From Geobacter sp. (lineage in GTDB: Bacteria > Desulfobacterota > Desulfuromonadia > Geobacterales > DSM-12255): a DNA stretch of 64,000 bases. Where the stretch lies: NCBI GenBank assembly GCA_009684525.1, contig WKKR01000004.1, forward strand, positions 62,001 to 126,000. The letters run 5' to 3'. This document shows positions 52,247 through 61,600 of this stretch, one piece after another; position 1 is the stretch's first letter; the number at the start of each line of letters is the position of its first letter. The position numbers were made by a program, and so were the translations under genes. The notes below the pieces were generated by a model. It saw only the letters and a list, made by a program, of their open reading frames with translations. It did no database searches and was not told where the DNA came from.

Positions 52247-52585
52247 ATGTCACCACGGAAGAAAAAACATCGAAACTGCATCTGCCCGTTGCGCGAGAAG
52301 CTCGGCCTGGTGTTCAAGCCTGCGGGTACGCCACTCAAGGAACTGGAGGCCATCGCACTCGAACATGACGAACTGGAAGCGCTCTACCTCTGCGACAGCC
52401 AGGGCCTCGACCAGACACAGGCAGGGGAAAAGATGGCCGTCTCCCGGGGCACGGTACAGCGGCTGTTGACCCGGGGCAGGAAGAAGGTCGTCGAAGCGCT
52501 CGTTTGCCAGAAGGCGCTGGTCGTTGCAAAAAGCCCCCACGATACCGAACATGCCGATACGCCGCCCTCACCGGAAGTCCCGTGA
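52247..52585 (+). CDS. DUF134 helix-turn-helix protein
   Basis: The 112-residue protein belongs to DUF134: basic start PRKKKHRNCICPL, the segment LKELEAIALEHDELEALYL, and a sigma70-region-4-like helix-turn-helix (GLDQTQAGEKMAVSRGTVQRLLTRGRKKV). DUF134 proteins are presumed DNA-binding regulators, often near iron-sulfur or dinitrogenase-cofactor-like genes. The start has AAGGGA about 7 nt upstream. The IscU-like gene follows 25 nt after its stop, which suggests regulation or co-expression. Confidence 0.88.
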   Translation: MSPRKKKHRNCICPLREKLGLVFKPAGTPLKELEAIALEHDELEALYLCDSQGLDQTQAGEKMAVSRGTVQRLLTRGRKKVVEALVCQKALVVAKSPHDTEHADTPPSPEVP

Positions 52586-52610
52586 GGCATCAGCAAGGAA
52601 AGGGCCGTCT

Positions 52611-53006
52611 ATGGATTACTATTCGCCCAAAGTACTCGATCATGTCCGCAATCCCCGCAACACCGGCTATCTGGAAGATGCCAACGTGGTCGTGCAGGCA
52701 GGCGACCCGAATTGCGGCGACGCCCTCCTCTACTTCCTGAAGATTGAGGACGAGACCGTCTGCAACATCAAGTTCCTCATCAAAGGGTGTGGAGCGGCAA
52801 TAGCCACCTCCTCCATAGCTACGGAACTGGTGATGGGGAAAAGGCTCGACGACGTCCTCGCACTGACCGACCAGGAGATCGCCGATTCCCTCGGCGGCCT
52901 GCCCGACGAGAAGATGCACTGTTCGAACATGGCCGCATCGGCCCTGCACGCCGCCGTGCAGCAGTATCGCGACACGGTCGCCGGTTCCACCGCGCCGGTG
53001 GGCTGA
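52611..53006 (+). CDS. IscU/NifU-type iron-sulfur scaffold protein
   Basis: The 131-residue protein resembles the NifU N-terminal/IscU scaffold: YYSPKVLDHVRNPRNTGYLE at the start and cluster ligands Cys35 (GDPNCGDAL, with Asp37), Cys60 (IKGCGAAIA) and Cys104 (KMHCSNMA). An extra Cys51 lies in TVCNIK. It could assemble [2Fe-2S] clusters. No cysteine desulfurase is next to it, so this is a stand-alone copy whose partner is unknown. ATG 52611 fits the family start; GGAAAGGG precedes it. Confidence 0.9.
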   Translation: MDYYSPKVLDHVRNPRNTGYLEDANVVVQAGDPNCGDALLYFLKIEDETVCNIKFLIKGCGAAIATSSIATELVMGKRLDDVLALTDQEIADSLGGLPDEKMHCSNMAASALHAAVQQYRDTVAGSTAPVG

Positions 53007-53198
53007 TCCACACTCTCCCGCGAACCGTCTCTCCGGCATGAAACAGCACCGCTCTCCGGGACAGACCACCGCGCAAAACCTCCCGCACCGGTGCCATCCC
53101 CCCCGGCAGAGGCCCACAAAGAAAATGCGCCGGCAGGCGGTAGCTTCGCCTGTTTTCTGCTACACTGGAGGGAAATGAACCACAAAGGAGGCCTTGTT

Positions 53199-53759
53199 AT
53201 GGATACCCTGGAAGCGATCAAGACCAGGCGGAGCGTACGGAAATTCTCCCCGCAGCCGGTGGAGCCGGAAAAACTCCAGGCCCTGCTGGAGGCGGTGCAA
53301 CTGGCCCCCTCCTGGGCCAACATGCAGTGCTGGCGGTTCGTGGTGGTGCAGGACCCGGCGGCAAAGGCCAGGATCAGCGAACTGTCATTTGTCGAGGCGT
53401 TCTTCGCTCCCAAGGGGTACAAGAGCAACCCGGCCCAGAAGGCGCTCTCAGATGCCCCGGTAGTGATCGTCGCCTGCGCCGAGCCGCTGGATTCGGGGGA
53501 CCTGCACGGTCAGCTTTACTACATGACCGACGTGGGGATCGCCACGGAGAACCTGATGCTCGCCGCCCACTCCCTGGGGCTGGGGACCGTCTTCGTCGGT
53601 GTCTTCGACGAGGAACAGCTGGGGGACCTGCTGCAGATCCCGCCGGGCATCCGGATCGTCGGGCTCTTCCCCATCGGCTATCCCCAGGACCCTCCCAAGA
53701 GCGGACCGCCGCGCAAACCCCTGGACGAAATCGTCTTTTACGAAACCTGGAAAGACTGA
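53199..53759 (+). CDS. Nitroreductase-family protein
   Basis: The 186-residue FMN enzyme matches the nitroreductase family: [21 protein letters not shown] at the N-terminus, [18 protein letters not shown], and [24 protein letters not shown] for the FMN and dimer interface. Members reduce nitro groups, flavins or quinones with NAD(P)H; the native substrate is unknown. ATG 53199 has AAAGGAGG upstream; the longer frame runs into non-coding DNA. It is a single gene, followed by copy 2 of the dispersed repeat. Confidence 0.94.
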   Translation: MDTLEAIKTRRSVRKFSPQPVEPEKLQALLEAVQLAPSWANMQCWRFVVVQDPAAKARISELSFVEAFFAPKGYKSNPAQKALSDAPVVIVACAEPLDSGDLHGQLYYMTDVGIATENLMLAAHSLGLGTVFVGVFDEEQLGDLLQIPPGIRIVGLFPIGYPQDPPKSGPPRKPLDEIVFYETWKD

Positions 53760-53832
53760 AACCTGCGGGGAGGGGCGCCCAGCGCGTCCCTCCCCTCCAT
53801 ACTTTCCCGCTGCCACCCCCCCTGATTTTTTA

Positions 53833-53973
53833 CAGGTTGTTGAAAAACTCAGGCTGTTCAAAAACAGTCAGATCGTCGCACCCGCAGAAAGCCCCGCGGA
53901 GGCGTGGCAGCGCTACGCCGCACAAGGCGGCTTTTCGAGGACGGCGGCGAGATGGCTGTTTTTCAACAGCCTG
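53833..53973. repeat. Dispersed palindromic repeat, copy 2 (inverted)
   Basis: Its reverse complement matches 7868-8025 closely: ends CAGGTTGTTGAAAAACTC and CAACAGCCTG, shared CGATCTGAC / GTCAGATCG and GGCGTGGC/GCTACGCC centre. It follows the nitroreductase gene. The rest of 53760-54071 is non-coding. Confidence 0.8.
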
Positions 53974-54071
53974 TTAATGAATCGACGGCTGAGCCTCTCC
54001 CTGGGAAAGGATGTTGCATGCTATCCCGCACGGAAGCAACCTTCCCGTAGCGTCCCCCAGAAGGAGATCCC

Positions 54072-55061
54072 ATGTACCGCCCGCAGCGAGCCATCGTGCT
54101 GATCCTCTGCCTGATGGCCTGTACCTCTGCCTATTGCCTGGAAGTGACCGACGTCAACTTCCCGATCCGCGACGGAGGCGTCGTTACCTTCAGCCATAAC
54201 AAACACCTGCAGACGCCTGCCATTGGCGACAACTGCAATATCTGCCACGAACACTTCTTCAAGACCAAGAGGATACGCCCCGTCACCATGGCGGAAATGG
54301 CGCGGGGAAGGTCGTGCGGCGGCTGCCATAACGGCAGACGGGCCTTTCCGCTTTCCGACTGCGGCAAATGCCACCCGACCAGGGATCTGACTTTCAAGAT
54401 ACCTGGGGGAGATCAGGTGCTGTTCAGTCATACGCCCCATACGTCCCGTTTCCGCTGCACCGACTGCCACACCCGGATCTACGGCTACGGCAGGGCTCAG
54501 AGGCCCGTAAGCATGGATGAAATGGGAAGGGGGAGATCATGCGGCGCCTGTCACGGCCAAAGCGCCTTCTCACTTTTCAGCTGCAACCGTTGCCACCAAA
54601 AAAGCTATGACGCCTCCTACCGGGTCGTCCCGACCGGGCCGGTCACCTTTTCCCATGGGCCACACGCGAAACTCCCCGGTTGCGGAGCCTGCCATCCACA
54701 TCTGTTCAACAAGGGGAAAAATCGCCCCAGCTCCATGATGGAGATGGAGAAAGGAAGGTCGTGCGGGGCCTGCCATACCGGGCGCAGGGCATTCGACCTG
54801 AATGACTGCTCCCGCTGCCACATGGCCGGGAAAATCGTCATGAAGGTAAAGGGTTCGACACCGGTTACGTTTCCCCATGCACCCCATACGGCAAAGTACG
54901 GCTGCACGGACTGCCATCCGCGCCTGTTCCGACTCGGCTATGTGAAGCAGCGCGGTATCACCATGGAGCAGATGGACCAGGGGAAGTCATGCGGCGCCTG
55001 CCACGACGATACCACCGCCTTTAATACCCGGTTCAACTGCCACCGCTGTCACGACATGTAG
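54072..55061 (+). CDS. Dodecaheme c7-type cytochrome
   Basis: The 329-residue exported protein (signal peptide around IVLILCLMACTSAYC) has twelve CxxCH sites in four similar blocks of three. Each block starts with a TFSHxxH-type segment (e.g. VTFSHGPHAKLPGCGACH), then a GRSCGxCH and a final CxxCH. This triheme-repeat layout recalls the multidomain c7 cytochromes of Geobacter that form a linear heme wire in the periplasm. AAGGAGA lies 6 nt before the ATG. Reduction partner and localisation beyond export are inferred. Single gene. Confidence 0.93.
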   Translation: MYRPQRAIVLILCLMACTSAYCLEVTDVNFPIRDGGVVTFSHNKHLQTPAIGDNCNICHEHFFKTKRIRPVTMAEMARGRSCGGCHNGRRAFPLSDCGKCHPTRDLTFKIPGGDQVLFSHTPHTSRFRCTDCHTRIYGYGRAQRPVSMDEMGRGRSCGACHGQSAFSLFSCNRCHQKSYDASYRVVPTGPVTFSHGPHAKLPGCGACHPHLFNKGKNRPSSMMEMEKGRSCGACHTGRRAFDLNDCSRCHMAGKIVMKVKGSTPVTFPHAPHTAKYGCTDCHPRLFRLGYVKQRGITMEQMDQGKSCGACHDDTTAFNTRFNCHRCHDM

Positions 55062-55094
55062 GAGACGGAATAGCAGCCGGAAGGGCTCGTAGGT

Positions 55095-55340
55095 TCAGGT
55101 TTCTTCCCGGTCTCTTTTCCCGGCCTGATGCGACTTGAGGTTTGAAACGGCAAGGGGAAGGATTTCATGCTGGATGGCCAGGACCTCGTTCAGCGTCACA
55201 CCGTCATTGACAATAAAATCGTTTTCGCCCAGCAGGGTCTTGGCGTAATGCCTGCCATCCAGGCGGCAGTAGACCTTGATCTGATAGGAATGATCGTCGA
55301 AGTGACATTCCGATTCAAATACCAGCTTATCCCGTTTCAT
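55095..55340 (-). CDS. Small protein of unknown function
   Basis: I do not recognise this 81-residue protein. It starts MKRDKLVFESECHFDDHSYQ and has a charged, soluble composition (LLGENDFIVNDGVTLNEVLA) and no signal peptide. ATG 55340 has GGAGGA 10 nt upstream, which decides the start; the frame beyond it has no protein-like character. It is convergent with the dodecaheme cytochrome gene. Codon use is like the core genes, so it is likely real. Confidence 0.7.
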   Translation of the reverse strand: MKRDKLVFESECHFDDHSYQIKVYCRLDGRHYAKTLLGENDFIVNDGVTLNEVLAIQHEILPLAVSNLKSHQAGKRDREET

Positions 55341-55637
55341 GATGCATCCTCCGCAGAAAACTCCGGGCAGGCAGTCGCCCGCCACCCATGATCCCATCCG
55401 CACCAGATTGCATATTCGTAACCTGACCGCAATCAAATCAACTAGATAACCGTCATCTTTCCGTCTGTGGAATCCCGCCGGATTGCTCCGGAATCCGTTG
55501 AATGACCAGCCACGAAACCAGGCATCGGCAGGATGTGCAACTCCCCTCTCCACAGCCCCCTGGACGAATCCGGGAAAAGGGGAAAAAGCTGGCCGTTACA
55601 GCCAACCTTTTCCCCTGTTGCAGAAGGAGAACGAGCC

Positions 55638-58600
55638 CTATGGGATCAATGCGAACGATGGGGTGATCGTATGGTTCGCATCGATGTTGGCGAAGGTGTA
55701 ACTCCCCATCTCGCCGATATAGACGCCGTCTACCGCCACATTGAGCACCTTGTAGCCCGGTGCCGGGGTAAAGGTGAACGTGACGCTGTCGCCGCTGTTC
55801 ACCGTGATGTCGCCACCGGGGTCGATGGAGCCGTTGGCGCCGGCCGTGGCGGTAATGGTATAGACATCCGGCATGAAGGTGACGCCGATGGCATGGGGCG
55901 CCGAAACCTTGGTAAAGGTGTAACTGGCCAGGGCTCCCTTGGAAACGCCGTCGATGGTCACGTCGGCAACGCGGTAGCCTGCCGCCGGGATCATGGTGAA
56001 GGTCGGGCTGGTGCCGCTCAGGACAGAGACGTCGCCCGCCGGGCTGATGCTGCCGTTGGCGCCGGCGGAAGCAGTGATGGTAACGGCCAGGTTCTCACCG
56101 AACACCGCGGTGATGGTATGGTCTGAGGTGACGTTGGTGAAGGTGTAGCTGGTGACCGCTCCGACGGAGACGCCATCCACCAGGACGTCGGCCACATGGT
56201 AGCCGGCTGCCGGGGTGATGGTGCAGTAACGGCTGGCACCGTAGTTCACGTAGACGGTGTTGGTCGGGGTGATGGTGCCGTTGGCCGCCTGGATCGGGGT
56301 GATGGCGTAGTTGATCGGGGTGAAGGTGACGGCTATGGTATGGTTCGCCGTCACGTTGGTGAACTGGTACGAGGTCAGCGCCCCCCTGGAGATGCCGTCG
56401 ACGAGCACGGTGGAGACCTTGTAGCCGACCGCCGGGGTGATGACGAAGAGCGGGCTGTCGCTCCCCCTGACGACGCTGGTCGCCCCAGCCGGGGCAATGG
56501 TGCCGTTGGCGCCTGCCGTAGCGGTGATGGTGTAGGCATCCTCAACGAACGAGGCGCTGATGGCATGGTTCGTTGCGGAAACGTTGCTGAAGGTGTAGCT
56601 GGCAAGGGCACCCTTGGAGACGCCGTCCACCACCACGTCCCCCACCCGGTAACCGGCTGACGCTGAGATGGTGTAGGTCGGGCTGGTGCCGCTCACTACC
56701 TCCAATGTACCCATGGGGCTGATGGTCCCATTGGGGCCGGCCGTCGAGGTGATGGTGATGACCGGGTTCTGGGCAAAGGTTGCCGACAGGGTGTGATCAG
56801 CGGTCACATTGGTGAAGGTGTAAGAGGTCACCGGGCCAACTGAGGCACCGTCCACCAGCACATCGACGATATAATAGCCGGGGTCGGGGGTAATGGTGCA
56901 ATACCTGCTGCTGCCGCTGTTGACATAGACCGTCCCCGCCGGGGAGACGCTGCCGTTGGCGCCGGAGGTGGTGGTGAGAGCGTAGACCACCGGGGTGAAG
57001 GAGGCGGCTATGGTGTGGTATGCGTCGATGTTGCCGATGGTGTAGGTGGTGACCGCACCCTTGGAGACGCCGTCCACCAGGACGCTCGCCACCTTGTACC
57101 CTGCCGCCGGGGTAATGGTGAAGGTCTGGCTCCCCCCCCTGGCCAATGTGACGACGCCGGCAGGATCGATGCTGCCGTTCAGGCCGGCCGTGGCGGTAAT
57201 GGTATAGACGTCAAGCATGAAGGAGACGCTGATGGTGTGGTTGGTTGCAGAGACGTTGCCGAAGGTGTAGCTGTTTGCCGCCCCTTTGGAGACGCCGTCT
57301 ACCAGGATGTCGGCCACCCGGTAGCCTGCTGCCGGGGTCATGATAAAGGTGGGGCTGCTGCCGCTCAGGACCGTGATGTTGCCGACCGGCGAAATGGTGC
57401 CGTTGGCACCGGCCGTGGCGGTGATGGTGACCGGCTGGTTCGGGGCAAAGGTCACGCTGATCGTATGGTCGGCCATGACCGAGGTAAAGGTATAGGTGGT
57501 AACCGCCCCGACGGAAACGCCGTCTACCAGGACATCGGTAACGTGGTAGCCCGGATCGGGGGTGATGGTGCAGTAGCGGCTGCCGTTGTAGTTCACATAG
57601 ACGGTAATGGCAGGGGTCATGCTGCCGTTGGGACCGACCTCGGGGGTGATGGCGTAGACGAGCTGGGTAAAGGTGACGGCTATGGTATGGTTGGCCGTAA
57701 CGCCGGTGAAGGTATAGCTGGTGATGGCCCCCTTGGAGACGCCATCCACCAGCACGTTCGCCACCTTGTACCCCTCTGCCGGGGTAATGGTATAGGTGGG
57801 GCTGTCCCCTCCCCTGGCCACGGTCACGGCACCGACCGGGGAGATGCTGCCGTTCAAGCCGGCAGAGGCGGTGATGGTATAGACATCCTCCGTAAAGGTG
57901 ACGCCGATGGTGTGGGCCACGGCCGTGACCTTGGTAAAGGTGTAACTGGTCACTGCCCCCTTGGAAACGCCGTCCACCACCACATTGGCAACGCGAAAGC
58001 CCGGTGCCGGGGTCATGGTGAAGGTCGGGCTGGTGCCGCTCACCACGGTGACGTCGCCGGCCGGCGAGATGCTGCCGTTGGCCCCGGCCGTGGCGGTGAT
58101 GACGATGGACGGATTCTCGGCAAAGACCGCGGTGATGGTATGGTCGGAAGAGACGCCGGTGAAGGTGTAGCTGGTCACGACACCCACGGAGACGCCATCC
58201 ACCAGCACGTCGGCAATATGGTAGCCCGCTGCCGGGGTGATGGTGCAGTAACGGCTGCCGCCGTACCCGACATAGACGGTACCGGTGGGGGTGATGGAGC
58301 CATTGGCCGCCTGGATGGGGGTGATAGCATACAGCTGGGGGGTGAAGGAGGCGGTGATGGCATGGTTGGCCGTGACTGCGGCAAAGGAGTAGCTGGTGAT
58401 GGCCCCTTTCGAGGCACCGTCGACCAGCACGTTTGCCACCTTGTAGCCGGCTGCCGGGGTGATGGTGATCAGCGGGCTGTCGTTTCCCTTCAGGACCGCC
58501 ATGTCACCAGCGGGAGCGATGGTGCCGTTGGCGCCGGCCGTGGCGGTGATGATGAAGAAATCCTCGTTCAGGATCAGGGGGGTGAACGAGGCCGTGATGG

Positions 58601-61600
58601 TGTGGTTCGCAGTCACATTGCCGAAGCTGTAGCTGGTGACCTTCCCCACCGATGCCGCATCCACCAGCACATCGGCAACCTTGTAACCCTGATCCGGCGT
58701 AATGGTGTAGCTCTGGGACCCGCCGCTGTTGACGCTGGCCGCGCCGGCCGGGTCGATGCTGCCGTTGACTCCGGCCGTGGCAGTAATGGTGTAGACGATG
58801 GGGGTAAAGCCGGCCGAGATGGTATGGTTTGCCGTAACGCCCGTGAAGCCGTAGGTCGAGACTGCACCCACGGAGACGCCGTCCACCAGCACGTCCGCCA
58901 CCTTGAAGCCGGCAGCCGGGGTAATGGTGTAGTTCTGCGACCCGCCGCTGGTGACGCTGGCCATGCCAACCGGGTCGATGCTGCCGTTGGCACCGGCCGT
59001 GGCAGTGATGCTATAGACGATGGGAGTGAAGCTGGCCGAGATGGTGTGGTTCGTTGTGACGTTATCGAAGCTGTAGCCGGTCACAGCTCCCACGGAGACG
59101 CCATCCACCAGCACGTCCGCCACCTTGAAGCCGGCAGCCGGAGTGATGGTGTAGTTCTGCCCTGCACCACTGTTGACGCTGGCAATGCCGGCAGGGTCTA
59201 TGCTACCGTTCAACCCGGCCACGGCGGTGATGGAGTAGACGATGGGGGTGAAGCTCACAGCGATGGTATGGTTCGTTATGACGTTGTCGAAGTTGTAGCT
59301 GGTCACCGCGCCCACGGAGACGCCGTCCACCAGCACGTCGGCCACCTTGAAGCCGGCAGCCGGGGTAATGGTGTAGCTCTGTGCCGCACTGCTGTTGATG
59401 CTGGCAACACCTGCCGGGTCGATGCTGCCGTTCAGACCGGCCGTGGCTGTGATGCTGTAAACAATGGGGGTGAAGCTGGCGGCTATGGTGTGATTTGCCG
59501 TGACGCTGGTGAAGCCGTAGGTCGAGACCGCACCCACGGAGACGCCATCCACCAGCACGTCCGCCACCTTGAAGCCGACAGCCGGGGTGATGGCGTAGCT
59601 CTGCCCAGAACCGCTGTTGACGCTGGCAGCCCCTGCCGGGTCGATACTGCCATTCGAGCCGGCCGTAGCAGTGATGTTGTAGACAATGGGGGTGAAGCTG
59701 GCCGAGATGGTGTGATTCGTCGTGACGCCCGTGAAGCCGTAGGTCGAGACCGCACCCACGGAGACGCCGTCCACCAGCACGTCCGCCACCTTGAAGCCGG
59801 CAGTCGGGGTAATGGTGTAGTCCTGCCCTGCGCCGCTGTTGACGCTGGCAACACCTGCCGGGTCGATGCTGCCGTTCAGACCGGCCGTGGCGGTGATGGT
59901 ATAGACGATGGAGGTGAAGCTGGCGGCTATGGTGTGATTTGCCTGAACGTTCGTGAAGCCGTAGGTCGAGACCGCACCCACGGAGACGCCATCCACCAGC
60001 ACGTCCGCCACCTTGTAACCAACAGCCGGGGTGATGGTGTAGCTCTGCGCTGCGCCGCTGTTGATACTGCTCACGCCAGCCGGGTCGATGCTGCCGTTCA
60101 GACCGGCTGTGGCGGTGATGCTGTAGACGATGGGGGTGAAGCTGGCGGCGATGGTGTGGTTTGCCGTGACCGCGGCGATGGTGTAGCTGGTCACCGCACC
60201 CACTGAGGCATTATCCACCAGCACGTCAGCCACCTTGAAACCTGCTGCCGGGGTGATGGTACAGGCAAAGCCGCTCCCGCTGTTGACGCTGACCACGCCT
60301 GCCGGGTCGATGCTGCCGTTCAGACCGGCCGTGGTGGTGATGCTGTAGACGATGGGGGTGAAGCTGGCCGAGATGGTGTGGTTTGCCGTGAGATTCGTGA
60401 AGCTGTAGGTCGACACCGCGCCCACGGAGATGCCATCCACCAGCACATCCGCCACCTGATAACCCGCTGCCGGCAGGATGGTGAAGCTCTTGCTGTCGCC
60501 GATGGCAACCGCAACCTCGCCGCTGGGCGAAATGCTGCCGTGCTCTACTGCCTGCGCCGTTATGGTGATGGCATCGTTGAGCGCAAAGGTTGCCGAGATG
60601 GTGTGGGGCTTCTTTACCTTGGTGAAGGTGAAGGAGGTGAGCGGCCCCATGTCGCGGCGGCCGTCGATCAGGACCTGCTCCACGTGATAGCCGGGATCGG
60701 AGGCGATGGTAAAGGTCTGGTTGGCGCCGCGCACAACCGGAGTCTGTCCGGAGGGGGAAATGCAGCCATGAGGACCGGCCGAGGCCGTGATCAGGTAGGT
60801 ATCCTTGCCGTCGTCCTGTTCGCACTCGGTCGTCTTGAGCTTGACCCGTTTGTTGTTCGTCATGGTGACGAAACAGTCGGTGCCGGAGACCGCATCGCAC
60901 CCCGACCAGCCGAGGAAGGAGGTATTGTTGTCCAGCACCGGCGAGAGGGTCACCTCGGTGCCGCTACGGAAAAACTGGCTGCAGGAGCCGCTGCAGCTTC
61001 TCCCCGGAGAAAACCTGACCGTCCCCTCCCCTTTTCCCACCGTATTGAGTGACAGCTTGAAGATGGAGCAGACATACTCGGGGTCGAAGATCTCGGCACT
61101 GCCGGCAGCGGAAAAGCCGTTCCAGCCGCCAGCGATCAGGACCTTGCTGTTGGGGAGAAGGATGGCCGCATGGATCTCGCGGATGGAGGTCATGTTGGAA
61201 GTAGGGATAAAGGAGCCGCTCTCCGGCTCGAATACCTCGGCCGTGTCCAGATATCCCCGGGCATCCCGCCCCCCGGCGATGAGGACGGTGCCGTCGGGCA
61301 TGAGCGTAGCGGTGTGGTCGTCACGCTCCGAGTTCATCCCCGTGGTTGCGGCAAAGGTTCCCATTGCCGGATCGAAGATCTCCGCCGAATTGACAATGGC
61401 CGAGCCGTTGCGCCCGCCGGCGATCAGCACCCGGCCATCGCTCAAAAGCGTTGCCGTATGGGCGACGCGGGCAGACTGCATCGGAGCTGCAGCGGTGAAG
61501 GTCCTGGTAACCGGGTCAAAGATCTCGGCGTTGGAGACGTAGGCATTCCCTTTCATCCCCCCGGCAATCAGCACCTTGCCGTTGGTCATGGCCGTGGCGC

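Noticed and set aside
54072-55061. Alternating CxxCH blocks as a CRISPR-like DNA repeat
   Set aside because: The repetition is at protein level within one reading frame; DNA units are not identical and there are no spacers.
57015-60206. A 1063-codon plus-strand open frame opposite the giant kelch gene
   Set aside because: It is antisense to the tandem repeats, is itself periodic for that reason, and has no domain or ribosome site. The minus-strand frame has signal peptide, kelch and InlB-type repeats.
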